Shown: positions 41,480 through 50,518 of the stretch, in pieces
Layout: the number at the start of each line of letters is the position of its first letter
Numbering within the stretch: position 1 is the stretch's first letter
Assembly: GCA_002439805.1 (NCBI GenBank)
Contig: DJPQ01000092.1
Coordinates: forward strand, 26,515 to 90,514
Source: Bacteroidales bacterium UBA6408
GTDB lineage: Bacteria > Bacteroidota > Bacteroidia > Bacteroidales > UBA932
DNA: 64,000 nt
Direction: 5' to 3'
The notes under the pieces: generated by a model
What the model was told of the DNA's origin: nothing
What the model saw: the letters and a program-made list of their open reading frames with translations, nothing else
Databases searched by the model: none
Translations under genes and position numbers: made by a program

Positions 41480-41603
41480 AAGTAATTAAATTAGAAGATG
41501 GAGTACAAGGCGCACAAAGGCATCAAAACCGGAGTTACCTTATGGTAATGAGGATTTTGAGGAATTTGTGCAACGCAGTAATCCGCTTATAATTTAATTA
41601 CTT
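41480..41603 (+). repeat. Structured repeat element, copy 1 (between gcvH and gcvPA)
   Basis: The element has a 5' box with TACAAGGCG, a core hairpin GTTACC-TTAT-GGTAAT followed by GAGGATTT, complementary arms CACAAA / TTTGTG around it, and a 3' box AACGCAGTAATCCGC. A perfect 14-bp inverted repeat (AAGTAATTAAATTA at 41480-41493 and its complement at 41590-41603) encloses it, overlapping the end of gcvH. Related copies are at 44775 and 54868. It is oriented opposite to the flanking genes. Confidence 0.7.
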
Positions 41604-41975
41604 GCAGAGTTTTTCGTAAGCGGCGGCATCCAGAAGATTGTCCGCCTCGGACGGGTCGGTCATCTGCACCTTTATAATCCAGTTCGCGTAAGGGTCTTCG
41701 TTGAGCAGTTCCGGTTCGTCCTCAAGAATCTCATTCACCTCGATGACTGTTCCCGTGACGGGAGAAATGAGGTCACTCGCGGCCTTGACGCTCTCGACGG
41801 CTCCAAACTCCTCTCCGGCAGTGACCTCGTCGCCGACCGACGGCATATCGACATACGACAACTCGCCCATGGAGTGCTGTGCATAGTCGGAAATCCCGAT
41901 TACGGCGATGTCGCCTTCAACCTTCACCCATTCGTGTGACTCAGCGTACCTGAGTCCTTCAACTACCTTTGACAT
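41598..41975 (-). CDS. gcvH: Glycine cleavage system H protein
   Basis: 125 residues, usual length. The lipoylated Lys lies in GAVESVKAASDLISPVTG (ESVKA motif). The N-terminus GLRYAESHEWVKVEGD and VGISDYAQ-like IGISDYAQHSMGELS are family hallmarks. It shuttles the aminomethyl group between P-, T- and L-proteins. It is 28 bp after gcvT. Confidence 0.95.
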   Translation of the reverse strand: MSKVVEGLRYAESHEWVKVEGDIAVIGISDYAQHSMGELSYVDMPSVGDEVTAGEEFGAVESVKAASDLISPVTGTVIEVNEILEDEPELLNEDPYANWIIKVQMTDPSEADNLLDAAAYEKLCK

Positions 41976-42003
41976 ATTCCTTTAATTTTATGATTATCGT
42001 GTC

Positions 42004-43113
42004 CTATTTCTTATAATTCGGAGTGTAGAAACGTCGCTTCACGACCTTTCCCGGAAATATTTTCTTACGAATCTGAACCTTAACCGGAGTGTCGAGCGCG
42101 GAGTGAGCCTTGTCAACGAACGCCATGCAGACGCTGCGGTCAAGCGAAATCGAATGATATCCGGTCGTCACCTCGCCAATCTGCATGTCGTTTTCATCAA
42201 GCACGGGATAGCCGGCGCGCGGAATGGCCTTGTCGAAGATTTCGATGCCGACAAGTTTCTTCTCCACGCCTTCAGCCTTCTGACGGACAACGGCTTCCCG
42301 ACCGATGAACTCCGGCTTGTCCGTCTTGACGAACATCCCGAGAGAGGCCTCTATCGGGCTCGTCGCGTCGTTCAGCTCATGCCCGTAGAGCGGAAGTCCG
42401 GCCTCGAAACGCAGAGTGTCCCGGCATCCGAGCCCGCACGGCTTCACGCCTGCCGCAAGCAGCAGGTCCCAGATTTCTACAATTGCCGCGTTTTCGGCAT
42501 ATATCTCGAAGCCGTCCTCTCCGGTATAGCCGGTGCGGCTGATTATCAGATGCTTGCCTTTCCACTCAAAGTCGCGGAAGGTGTAGAACTCCAGCGAGGA
42601 CACGCCCTCAAGGCCAAGAACCTCGGTGAGGGTTTTCTCGGCATCAGGCCCCTGAACGGCTACCTCACCCCAGCTGTCCGACTCGTCCGAGACCTTGACA
42701 TCAAATCCTTTTGCCTGCGTCTCAATCCATTGCACATCCTTGGCGATGTTGGATGCATTCACCACCAGAAGGTAGGCGCTCTTCCCGAAGAGCTTATAGA
42801 CCAGCAGGTCATCGACCGTCCCGCCGTCCTCGCGGAGCATCATTCCGTAGAGTATCTTCCCGTCGGGAATCCCGGCGACGTCATTTGTAAATATATGATT
42901 CACAAATTTCTCGGCTTCCTGGCCGCTAACGAAGACCTCGCCCATATGAGAGACGTCAAACATCCCGACGGAGTTACGGACGGCGTTGTGCTCATCCGTG
43001 ATTCCGGTGTACTGAATCGGCATTATGAATCCGCCGAACGGACTCATCTGCGCACCGAGCGCGACATGACTGTCATAGAGACAGGTTTTCTTTTCAGATG
43101 CTGTATTTTCCAT
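42004..43113 (-). CDS. gcvT: Glycine cleavage system aminomethyltransferase (T protein)
   Basis: 369 residues from the ATG at 43113 (MENTASEKKTCLYDSHVALG); the open frame runs 39 codons further upstream into lplA without homology, so the ATG is preferred. Typical blocks: GGFIMPIQY, VGMFDVSHMGEV, ISRTGYTGEDGFEI and LGCRDTLRFEAGLPLYGHEL. It transfers methylene to tetrahydrofolate and releases ammonia. It lies 88 bp after lplA. Confidence 0.94.
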   Translation of the reverse strand: MENTASEKKTCLYDSHVALGAQMSPFGGFIMPIQYTGITDEHNAVRNSVGMFDVSHMGEVFVSGQEAEKFVNHIFTNDVAGIPDGKILYGMMLREDGGTVDDLLVYKLFGKSAYLLVVNASNIAKDVQWIETQAKGFDVKVSDESDSWGEVAVQGPDAEKTLTEVLGLEGVSSLEFYTFRDFEWKGKHLIISRTGYTGEDGFEIYAENAAIVEIWDLLLAAGVKPCGLGCRDTLRFEAGLPLYGHELNDATSPIEASLGMFVKTDKPEFIGREAVVRQKAEGVEKKLVGIEIFDKAIPRAGYPVLDENDMQIGEVTTGYHSISLDRSVCMAFVDKAHSALDTPVKVQIRKKIFPGKVVKRRFYTPNYKK

Positions 43114-43201
43114 TACAAATTCATTTCTGTTCCTGCCCGGCAATACGCCCGGTACAGATTTTACAGTACCGACAAACGAAACCACAGGGGCGGGCGCGGC
43201 A

Positions 43202-44023
43202 CTAAAGCCGGTCGTCCGAAGTCCCGACATGACCGTTTATGAATGACGGCTCAAGGTAGCCCCTCTCGATTTCCGAAATTTCTCCGACCTGCCCCGCCGT
43301 CAGTTCCAGTTCATCCGTACAAAAATATGAAATAATTGCCGATTTCAATGCCTGAAGGCCTATATTTTTTTCATCCAGGACGGATTTCAGATTCAGAACC
43401 CTCTGCTCCACGGAATGGACTCCCTTGCTCTCAAGCTTGGCGCGGGAAGGAGTTATGGCCGACGACATCGCGGCAAAGTCGAGATTGTAGAGAAAGGTGC
43501 CGTGGACTATGCCTACGCCGTTCGGCTTGAGTGAGAATGCGTTGCCCGAAACCTTCTTCCCATCGACAAGCACATCGTTGCGTCCGGAGACCTCCGCGTT
43601 TATGCCGAGGCTGCGCAGGAAGCCGGCGAGTTTTTCGAGATACTCGGAGAAAAGCTCCGCGACGTCAGTGCAATGCCTTATGTATGAAATCATTATGTTT
43701 CCCTTGTCAGCAAAGACGCAGCCTCCGCCGCTTTTTCGTCGGTACATAGCGATGCCATGTTCCCTGCAATAAGGGACATTGACCTCGGCATTCATGTCCT
43801 GATTGCGCCCGAAGATTACAGTGGGCGCCACCTGCCAGATGAAGAACGCTCCGTCATCGTTCCACGAACTCCGTCCGGCGACCGCCGTGGAACTTTCTTC
43901 AGGCGTTCCACGCTGACTGCCAATAAGTTCGTCAAGATGCTCCGCAGCATATTCCTCCATCGAGAGGTAGAACACCAGACGTCGGTCAGCACCGTTGTTG
44001 TCCGGAAATGATAAATAAGTCAT
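43202..44023 (-). CDS. lplA: Lipoate--protein ligase family protein
   Basis: 273 residues from the ATG at 44023; a TTG two codons earlier is an alternative. LplA hallmarks: PTVIFGRNQD, YRRKSGGGCVFADKGNIMIS (RRxSGGG), and GNAFSLKPNGVGIVHGTFLYNLD with the KxxGNAF-like segment. It activates lipoate and attaches it to lipoyl domains. Placement next to gcvT and gcvH suggests that it lipoylates GcvH. The C-terminal accessory domain (about 200-273) is present. Confidence 0.88.
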   Translation of the reverse strand: MTYLSFPDNNGADRRLVFYLSMEEYAAEHLDELIGSQRGTPEESSTAVAGRSSWNDDGAFFIWQVAPTVIFGRNQDMNAEVNVPYCREHGIAMYRRKSGGGCVFADKGNIMISYIRHCTDVAELFSEYLEKLAGFLRSLGINAEVSGRNDVLVDGKKVSGNAFSLKPNGVGIVHGTFLYNLDFAAMSSAITPSRAKLESKGVHSVEQRVLNLKSVLDEKNIGLQALKSAIISYFCTDELELTAGQVGEISEIERGYLEPSFINGHVGTSDDRL

Positions 44024-44077
44024 TTTCAAACAATTATAATTGTCCCCAGGTTGGGGGAATTTTTACGCGAAGAAAGT

Positions 44078-44695
44078 TCAGACATTCCAGATGAACTTGG
44101 GAAGAACGCGGACAATGTAGCTTTCGGTGACAACGTGCCCCGGAAGGACATGATGAGTCATCATCTCGCGGCTGGGGAACAGGCGTTCGTAGTCAGCCTT
44201 GATTTCCTCGCCCAGAAGCGGGTCGTGCTCGGTGTAGTGGCAGAGAATCCTGTCGGGGAGCATCCCCGGAAAGGCCTCCTCGCCGGTCGGAGTGACGCAC
44301 TCGTCATTGCCCACGGGAAGAGGCCAGTCAAGGAACTCCTCCACGTCGTCCTCAGTCACGGTAAATTCCGTCGCGCCGTCTGAACGTGGACCGAACCACT
44401 TGTTTTTGCCAAGGTGCTTCTGAATTGTCTCGTACGGGTTCACCGCCGGGTTTATGACAAGTTCGGGTCCTCGGAAATCACAGCAGATAGCATAGAAGCC
44501 ACCGAGCGACGTGCCGAGGACGGCGGCGACATCACCGCCGCCCAGCAGCCCGTTTATCTTCGCTATGGATTCTCCCGGATGATGGTTCAGTTCAGGAGCC
44601 ACCCAGTCGAACTGGGGATAGTATTTCCTCAGAAAGTTGACGATGCCGGACTTTGCCGACCCGCCGAAACCGTGCAGCCACAATATCTTCCGCAT
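44078..44695 (-). CDS. YqiA/YcfP-type alpha/beta hydrolase
   Basis: 205 residues. LWLHGFGGSAKSG at the N-terminus and the nucleophile elbow LGTSLGGFYA (GTSLG) match the UPF0227/YqiA esterase family. The acidic residue is probably in HYTEHDPLLG and the His in LPGHVVTE. It is predicted to be a cytoplasmic esterase of unknown substrate. A hairpin with CCCC/GGGG arms lies in the 54-bp gap to lplA. Confidence 0.8.
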   Translation of the reverse strand: MRKILWLHGFGGSAKSGIVNFLRKYYPQFDWVAPELNHHPGESIAKINGLLGGGDVAAVLGTSLGGFYAICCDFRGPELVINPAVNPYETIQKHLGKNKWFGPRSDGATEFTVTEDDVEEFLDWPLPVGNDECVTPTGEEAFPGMLPDRILCHYTEHDPLLGEEIKADYERLFPSREMMTHHVLPGHVVTESYIVRVLPKFIWNV

Positions 44696-44774
44696 ACTAT
44701 TCCATTACTTGTCTTCAATCGTCCCTTCCCCAAAAACTTTTCCAAATAATTGGAGGAGAGGGGATGCATAAAAG

Positions 44775-44870
44775 GATGGGATGCAAGGCGGACGGCGCGG
44801 ATGAATACCGCAGCAACCTGATGGTTGTGAGGATTTCATCAAGCCGTCCAACGCCGCAGACCGCCTTTTA
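44775..44870 (+). repeat. Structured repeat element, copy 2 (between pgm and the hydrolase gene)
   Basis: Same layout as the copy at 41480. The 5' box ends GATGCAAGGCGG, then GGACGGC pairs with GCCGTCC, GATGAA pairs with TTCATC, and the core hairpin is GCAACC-TGAT-GGTTGT followed by GAGGATTT. The 3' box AACGCCGCAGACCGCCTTTT closes with the 5' AAGGCGG. Confidence 0.7.
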
Positions 44871-44879
44871 GACGCCCTG

Positions 44880-46541
44880 TCACAAACCGAATTGTTCCTT
44901 CAGCTGCACAATCTTCGCGTCGGCATTGTCGCCGTGCGCCCCGAAATAGAACTTGATTTTCGGCTCGGTTCCGGACGGACGCACGGAAACGACGTCACCC
45001 TCGGCGGAATAGAACTGAAGCACATTGGACGAAGGCAGCCCCGTCTGCTCAGGCTTGAGATAGTCGATGACCTTCACCACAGGCGAGCCGGCAAGCGACT
45101 TCGGCGGGTTGTTCCTCATCTCCACCATGATGGAGGCGATTTCCTCCGCACCTGCCTTGCCCTCACGCACGAGGGAGACAAGGGCCTCGCGGTAGTAGCC
45201 GAACTCCCTGTAGATGTCCTGAAGAAGCTCATAGAGCGTCTTGCCCTGATCCGCAGCCCATGCCGCGCACTCGGCGACCATGGCGCATGAAATCGGAGCG
45301 TCCTTGTCGCGGACGAACTCCCCGACGTTGAATCCGTAGCTTTCCTCTCCTCCGCAGACAAACTCGCCCTTGCCCTCGTTCCGGCGGACGACGTCGGCGA
45401 TGTACTTGAAGCCGGTGAGGACATTATATATCTTCACTCCGAACTTATCGCAGATTGCGCGAATCAGCTCTGTGGTGACAATGGTCTTCACGCAGTAGCA
45501 CCCCGGATGGAGCGTCCCGAGTTCGGAACGGCGGCGAAGGATGTAATATGTGAGGATGGAGCCGGTCTGGTTGCCGTTAAGCAGCACCATCCTGCCCTTG
45601 TCGTCACGCACTGCGATTCCAACGCGGTCGGCGTCGGGGTCGGTGGCAAGCACGAGGTCAGCATTCTCACGGTCGGCCACGGCGATTGCCATCGTAAGCG
45701 CCTCGCCGTTTTCCGGATTCGGGGACTGGACAGTCGGGAAATTCCCGTCGCTGATGTCCTGCTCCGGAACATGATAGACGTTCTTGAAGCCAACGCGGTC
45801 AAGAAGCGCCGGGACGATGCGCACGCCCGAGCCGTGAAGCGGAGTATAGACTATCTTCATGCCGGAATGACGCGCGACGGACTCCGGCGAAAGCATGAGA
45901 GTCGTCACGGCATCCATATATGCCCTGTCCATCTCGTCGCCCATGAGAGTAATCTCTGCGCATTTGTCGCCCGGTTCAAACTTCACCATTGAAGGGTCTG
46001 TGATTTTGTTCACTTCCGCGACAATATCCTTGTCAACCGGGGATATAATCTGCGCCCCGTCGCTCCAGAACACTTTGTAGCCGTTATATTCCTTAGGGTT
46101 GTGGGAGGCGGTAATCATAACGCCGGCAGTCGCCTTTTTCGCCCTCACGGCGAAGCTCAGGAGCGGAATCGGACGCAGCTTGTCGTACAGCCATACGGCG
46201 ATTCCGTTGTTAGCGAGCACATGAGCCGTAATCTTGGCGAACTCGGCGCTGTTGTTCCTGCTGTCGAAGGAGATGCAGACCGAGTGGTTTCCGCCCGGGA
46301 CGTTCTTGAGAATGTAGTTCGCAAGCCCCTGGGTGGCCATCCCGACCGTATATTTGTTCATCCTGTTGGTTCCCACGCCCATCTTCCCGCGAAGTCCGCC
46401 CGTACCGAACTCCAGCTTCTTGTAGAAAGCATCCTCAAGGGCTGCCGTGTCACCGGAGTCAATCAGTTGATGCACAGCCTCTTTCGTAGCCTCGTCATAA
46501 TCCCCGAGAATCCAGGATTTCGCATTTTCCATATAGTCCAT
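44880..46541 (-). CDS. pgm: Phosphoglucomutase / phosphomannomutase family protein
   Basis: 553 residues. Phosphoserine loop TASHNPKEYNGYKVFWSDG (about 138-156), metal loop ATDPDADRVGIAV (about 296-308), sugar loop GGEESYGF, and phosphate loop RPSGTEPKIKFYFG near the C-terminus. It converts glucose-6-P to glucose-1-P, and so can feed the rfbA pathway. It has a likely promoter at 46628-46656. Confidence 0.93.
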   Translation of the reverse strand: MDYMENAKSWILGDYDEATKEAVHQLIDSGDTAALEDAFYKKLEFGTGGLRGKMGVGTNRMNKYTVGMATQGLANYILKNVPGGNHSVCISFDSRNNSAEFAKITAHVLANNGIAVWLYDKLRPIPLLSFAVRAKKATAGVMITASHNPKEYNGYKVFWSDGAQIISPVDKDIVAEVNKITDPSMVKFEPGDKCAEITLMGDEMDRAYMDAVTTLMLSPESVARHSGMKIVYTPLHGSGVRIVPALLDRVGFKNVYHVPEQDISDGNFPTVQSPNPENGEALTMAIAVADRENADLVLATDPDADRVGIAVRDDKGRMVLLNGNQTGSILTYYILRRRSELGTLHPGCYCVKTIVTTELIRAICDKFGVKIYNVLTGFKYIADVVRRNEGKGEFVCGGEESYGFNVGEFVRDKDAPISCAMVAECAAWAADQGKTLYELLQDIYREFGYYREALVSLVREGKAGAEEIASIMVEMRNNPPKSLAGSPVVKVIDYLKPEQTGLPSSNVLQFYSAEGDVVSVRPSGTEPKIKFYFGAHGDNADAKIVQLKEQFGL

Positions 46542-46627
46542 AGTCTCAATATTTTAGAAAATTACACATATTTCATCCCATGGCCGACCCGAACGCCGCA
46601 TCCCGCCAGGGTTCATAATCGGCTGCG

Positions 46628-46656
46628 CAAAAATACAATAAATATCGTTCAACCAA
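46628..46656 (-). promoter_or_regulatory. Possible promoter of pgm
   Basis: TTG (46654-46656) on the minus strand, an 18-nt spacer, then TATTTTTG (46628-46635), about 87 bp upstream of the pgm ATG. Confidence 0.5.
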
Positions 46657-46670
46657 AAGGGATTTTATAG

Positions 46671-46678
46671 TAATTTTG
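46671..46678 (+). promoter_or_regulatory. -7-like element immediately before the methyltransferase start
   Basis: TAATTTTG ends 4 bp before the ATG at 46683. If used, transcription would start at or next to the start codon, giving a leaderless mRNA. There is no clear TTG at the expected distance. Confidence 0.35.
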
Positions 46679-46682
46679 TCGC

Positions 46683-48284
46683 ATGGATATGAATCGAGAA
46701 AAGAATAGTCCCCAAAATATGGATTCGCTGTCGGAGTTTATCATGGAGCATTACGGGGACGACCCGGACAGGCTGGCGCTGCAGCGGGAAAAGTGGCCGG
46801 GGATTGATGTCTTGGCGGCCGTGAGCACGCTTGTGAGCAGGCGGAAACTGGCCGGGAAAGCTCCTGTCTGGGCCACTGCCGAGGGGCTGGTGCTGCCGAG
46901 GACATTGTCGGCGGAGCAGTGCAGCGGAGAAGCGGCGGCACGGCACAAGGCACGGACAATCAGGGAGTTCCTGAAGGGAAACAGCATGAACTGCGCGGAT
47001 GCTTCTGAAATCCTTCATGGGGGTGTGTCGAGGGGTGCTGACGGAGGCAATGCCGGGCAAAGCGCAGTAGCAGAAGAATGCCGGTGGCGCATCGCGGACC
47101 TCACAGGAGGGATAGGCGTGGATTGCCTTGAGTTCTCGAAGGTGGCGGAGGCGGTGCTCTACAACGATATGCTGCCGGTGCTTGCGGAGGCTGCGGAGCA
47201 CAATTTCGGGGCGCTCGGAGCCGAGAACATCGAGGTCTGCTGCACAGAGGTATGTCCGCGGACGCTCGGTGCGGACGGCGAGGGAGGCTCTGATGCAAAG
47301 GATGCCGACAATGACTGCCCAAAGAGGAACAGCATGACTGAGTGCGACAAGTCAGATGAAGGGGTATGCGATTTCGACGGAGGCCTTCGGGAAAGGCTGG
47401 ATGCATTTCGCCCGGACGTGATTTATCTTGACCCGGCGCGGCGGGACGGATGCGGAAGGAAAGTGTTCCTTTTGGAGGACTGCTCGCCGGACATTCTGAA
47501 AATCAAGGACATACTGCTGGACATCGCCCCGGTTCTCGCCGTGAAGTTCTCCCCCATGGCCGACATCAGCATGGTCCTCGGAAGGCTGGGGAATGAGTGC
47601 CGCGAACTTCAGGTCATCGAGGCCGGAGGAGAATGCAAGGAGCTGCTTGTTCTGATGCGGCGGGATGAGGAAAAGAGGGACGGCTGTCTGATAAGAGTTT
47701 ATAACCTCGGCATGGGAATGGACGGCGACAAAGCGAATGACTCCCCCATGTTTGAGTTCCGCCGCGACGAGGAAAGCGGCTGCACGGGACTGCGGCTTGC
47801 CGAACCTGAGGAAATAATCCCCGGGGCGCTGCTGTTTGAACCGGGAAAGGCGCTGATGAAAGCCGGATGTTTCAGGCTCATCGGGAAATGGCTTGATGCT
47901 CCCGCACTAGGGCGTGACACGCACTATTATATATTAAAGGACGACTATTTTGTGGCTTCCAATCCACCGGCGCAGGACTGGGGTGGCGGCAGAAACATGG
48001 ATGAACGCCGGAACAAGGATGATAGGAACATTTTAAACGGTCGTGCGGCAAACGCCGGCAAGCTGTTCCGCACCCTGGACATCTGCGAGATGTCCGGCAA
48101 GGCGCTCAAGGACTTCAGCAAAAGGCATCCCGAAGCGGAGGTGACAGCCCGCAATGTCCGCATGACCAGCGGAGAACTCCGCAAACGCCTCGGATGCAAG
48201 TCCTCCGACCGCTACCACACCTTCGCCCTCCACGCCGACAAGCCCGGCAAAAACCTGCTGCTCTTCACCGAGCGGGTTTTATAG
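46683..48284 (+). CDS. Class I SAM-dependent methyltransferase with THUMP-like domain
   Basis: 533 residues. SAM-binding motif I is ADLTGGIGVDCLEFS (about 140-154) and motif IV is DVIYLDPARRDGCGRKVF (about 240-257); the DPAR(R) variant is typical of this Bacteroidetes family. The C-terminus has a THUMP-like domain. The family is believed to modify RNA, but the target is unknown. Two low-complexity insertions are visible: an Asp/Glu/Asn-rich stretch near 47240-47390, between motifs I and IV, and an Arg/Asn/Asp-rich one near 47970-48050. They lengthen the protein beyond the usual 390-420 residues. Confidence 0.83.
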   Translation: MDMNREKNSPQNMDSLSEFIMEHYGDDPDRLALQREKWPGIDVLAAVSTLVSRRKLAGKAPVWATAEGLVLPRTLSAEQCSGEAAARHKARTIREFLKGNSMNCADASEILHGGVSRGADGGNAGQSAVAEECRWRIADLTGGIGVDCLEFSKVAEAVLYNDMLPVLAEAAEHNFGALGAENIEVCCTEVCPRTLGADGEGGSDAKDADNDCPKRNSMTECDKSDEGVCDFDGGLRERLDAFRPDVIYLDPARRDGCGRKVFLLEDCSPDILKIKDILLDIAPVLAVKFSPMADISMVLGRLGNECRELQVIEAGGECKELLVLMRRDEEKRDGCLIRVYNLGMGMDGDKANDSPMFEFRRDEESGCTGLRLAEPEEIIPGALLFEPGKALMKAGCFRLIGKWLDAPALGRDTHYYILKDDYFVASNPPAQDWGGGRNMDERRNKDDRNILNGRAANAGKLFRTLDICEMSGKALKDFSKRHPEAEVTARNVRMTSGELRKRLGCKSSDRYHTFALHADKPGKNLLLFTERVL

Positions 48285-48300
48285 AAAAAATATAATATTT

Positions 48301-48332
48301 TTTGTATAAAACGGGAAATATTCCTACCTTGC
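48301..48332 (+). promoter_or_regulatory. Promoter of the archaeal-type ATPase gene
   Basis: TTTG (48301-48304), a 20-nt spacer, then TACCTTGC (48325-48332), one base off consensus, 15 bp upstream of the ATG. Confidence 0.55.
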
Positions 48333-48347
48333 GGAAAATTATACACT

Positions 48348-49568
48348 ATGGCATCACGCAAACCTCTGAATCCATTTTTTATCGGGACTGACATTCCGGA
48401 CAAATATTTCTGTGACAGAAAGAACGAGACGGCGGAAATTATCCGTTACATAAAAAACGGGAACAATGTTGTCCTGAAGGCTCCGCGAAGGGTTGGCAAA
48501 TCAAGTCTCATCAAGCACGTATTGGCTCAGGAAGAGATTACAAAACACTATAACACCCTATATGTCGATGTATTCGGGACATTGTCCGCATCCGAATTTG
48601 AACGCGAGCTGCAGAACAAGTTCATGATGTCTCCATTCGCGAAGCTAACAAAGACATGGAAAACATTAGCGTCGTATGCAAAGGGAATCCAGCTGAACCT
48701 CGGCTCCTACAACGGAACGGTGATAGATTTCCCGTCTATCGGCCTTGGAGCCACTCCGAATCCGGTTTTCACAATCAACGAGATTCTGGACGAATATGAG
48801 CACGCCGAAAAGCCTGGACTCATTGTATTCGATGAATTCCAGCAGATTGAGAACTATCCGGAGCGCATGGCCGCCATACTGCGCAGCAAGATTCAGGAGC
48901 TGAATAACACGAAGTTCATTTTCTCGGGCAGTTCAAGGCATATCCTCAACACGATGTTCCTCAATTACAACCAGCCTTTCTACAAGAGTGCCCTGACGAT
49001 GGACTTGGACATTATCGGCAAGGATTCATATATAGACTTCGTGAAATCAATGTTTGAAGCCTATGGACGCGACATTGATGCCGACGCGGTGGAGTTCGTA
49101 TATTTTCTGATGTCCGGAAATACCTTCAATATGCAGGAGGTGATGAAAGAAACTTTCATGATGACGGAGGGCAAGCCCAATGCCGGCAAGGAAGATGCAG
49201 TGGAGGCAATCCGCTCGATTCTCAACAGGCATGACGAGGAATACAGGGAACAGATTAGCCGCGTGTCAAGCCTCAAGGACAGGAAACTGCTCTATTGCAT
49301 AGCAAATGAGGGCATCGCCAAAAGTCTGACTTCCGAGGCTATGCTGAAGAAATATGGCCTGGACAACGCCTCGTCAGTACAACATTCGCTGAACAATCTG
49401 ACGAGTGAGAAACTGTCCATGGTTCAGAAACTTGCAAAAGCGGCATATATGATACAGGACCGGCTGTTCGAGCTCTGGCTGGCTCTTAAGACCGGGACTC
49501 TTGAGAGCAAATTCCGCGGCTGCCGGGAACGGTTTGAGAAAGAGATTGCATGCTCGATGGTACCATAA
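48348..49568 (+). CDS. ATP-binding protein, archaeal-type ATPase (PF01637-like)
   Basis: 406 residues. Walker A is KAPRRVGKSSLI (about 42-53), Walker B is GLIVFDEFQQI (about 158-168) and a sensor-1-like FIFSGSSRHI follows. The C-terminal half (about 300-406) has a winged-helix-like region (TSEAMLKKYGLDNASSVQHS) of the type found in STAND-like ATPases of this family. Such genes are accessory and patchily distributed, and often relate to mobile or defence functions, though no function is known here. It is followed 21 bp later by a lipoprotein esterase. Confidence 0.8.
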   Translation: MASRKPLNPFFIGTDIPDKYFCDRKNETAEIIRYIKNGNNVVLKAPRRVGKSSLIKHVLAQEEITKHYNTLYVDVFGTLSASEFERELQNKFMMSPFAKLTKTWKTLASYAKGIQLNLGSYNGTVIDFPSIGLGATPNPVFTINEILDEYEHAEKPGLIVFDEFQQIENYPERMAAILRSKIQELNNTKFIFSGSSRHILNTMFLNYNQPFYKSALTMDLDIIGKDSYIDFVKSMFEAYGRDIDADAVEFVYFLMSGNTFNMQEVMKETFMMTEGKPNAGKEDAVEAIRSILNRHDEEYREQISRVSSLKDRKLLYCIANEGIAKSLTSEAMLKKYGLDNASSVQHSLNNLTSEKLSMVQKLAKAAYMIQDRLFELWLALKTGTLESKFRGCRERFEKEIACSMVP

Positions 49569-49589
49569 CGAGCTCAAAATCAGTCTTGA

Positions 49590-50474
49590 ATGGGAAGAAA
49601 ATTATCGGAAATATTATGCGCCGCCGTGTTGGCGACAGTTTTTTCATCATGTTCCGCAACAAGGCATGTCCTGACGGAGTATGCTCCCGTGAAGACGGAA
49701 TACTTCGGGAAGGGGACACTGGAGACGGTCTTATGCAAGAGTTCGCAGCCTGGGCTCAGCGAGCGGAGGATGTTCGTATATCTTCCTGAAAATTATCACG
49801 ATACAGAATCATGCTACCCCGTGTTATACCTGCTTCACGGAGCAAGGGGAACCGAGTCTTCATGGATTGACAAAGGAAATATCATGCAAAATGTCGATAG
49901 GCTTGTCTGCGAGGGCAAGACAAGGCAGATGATTGTCGTGATGCCGAACTGCAATGAGTATGACAACGATGCCGACTATGCGATGGCGAGGCAAAAGCCT
50001 CTCGTGGAATCTGTCCTCGAAGTTAACGGCGCGGTAGAAACATATTTCGTGGCGGATGTCATGGAAACCATTGACAGCCTGTACCGTACAATCCCGAACA
50101 AGAACGGGCGCGCAATAGCGGGCCTGTCCGTAGGGGCGCTCCAGACCATATTCATCACGGCCCTCAACCCTGACCTGTTCGACTACATAGGGCTTTTCTC
50201 TCCGATGATCAAGCCGGTCTTCCACTACGGGGAGCACTCCGGATTTTACCGCGACCTCAAGAAAAGACTGGCGGTTCAGTTCACCATCCCGCCGAAACTC
50301 TATTCCATAATGGCCGGGAAATGGGACATCTTCTTCGCCTCCACGGAGCAGTTCAACTTCTATCTCAAGACCCGTGACTACCCGCACGAATATTACATGT
50401 CCGGAGGAGGCCACAACTGGCGCAACTGGGAGAAATACAGCGTCATGTTCATGCAACAGCTGTGGAAGAACTAA
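49590..50474 (+). CDS. Esterase D-family lipoprotein (alpha/beta hydrolase)
   Basis: 294 residues. A lipoprotein signal ends in VFSSC (modified Cys about 21). The hydrolase has YPVLYLLHGARG for the oxyanion region and the nucleophile elbow AIAGLSVGALQT (G-L-S-V-G). The His is probably in MSGGGHNWRNW. Family members (PF00756) include feruloyl and acetyl esterases, which in Bacteroidales often act on polysaccharide decorations. It is convergent with pdxB. Confidence 0.82.
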   Translation: MGRKLSEILCAAVLATVFSSCSATRHVLTEYAPVKTEYFGKGTLETVLCKSSQPGLSERRMFVYLPENYHDTESCYPVLYLLHGARGTESSWIDKGNIMQNVDRLVCEGKTRQMIVVMPNCNEYDNDADYAMARQKPLVESVLEVNGAVETYFVADVMETIDSLYRTIPNKNGRAIAGLSVGALQTIFITALNPDLFDYIGLFSPMIKPVFHYGEHSGFYRDLKKRLAVQFTIPPKLYSIMAGKWDIFFASTEQFNFYLKTRDYPHEYYMSGGGHNWRNWEKYSVMFMQQLWKN

Positions 50475-50518
50475 GGAGTCTTCTTAAATTTCACATTCGG
50501 GGGGGGAGCAAGCTGTTC

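Noticed and set aside
43114..43201. Glycine riboswitch in front of gcvT or lplA
   Set aside because: The gaps (88 bp and 54 bp) lack the conserved glycine aptamer cores; only a small CCCC/GGGG hairpin is seen at about 44043-44058.
43114..43230. N-terminal extension of GcvT
   Set aside because: It overlaps the end of lplA and lacks similarity, while the ATG at 43113 gives the normal N-terminus.
50475..50518. Run of nine G between the esterase and pdxB genes
   Set aside because: It lies between convergent genes outside any frame or promoter, so phase variation by slippage there would have no visible effect.
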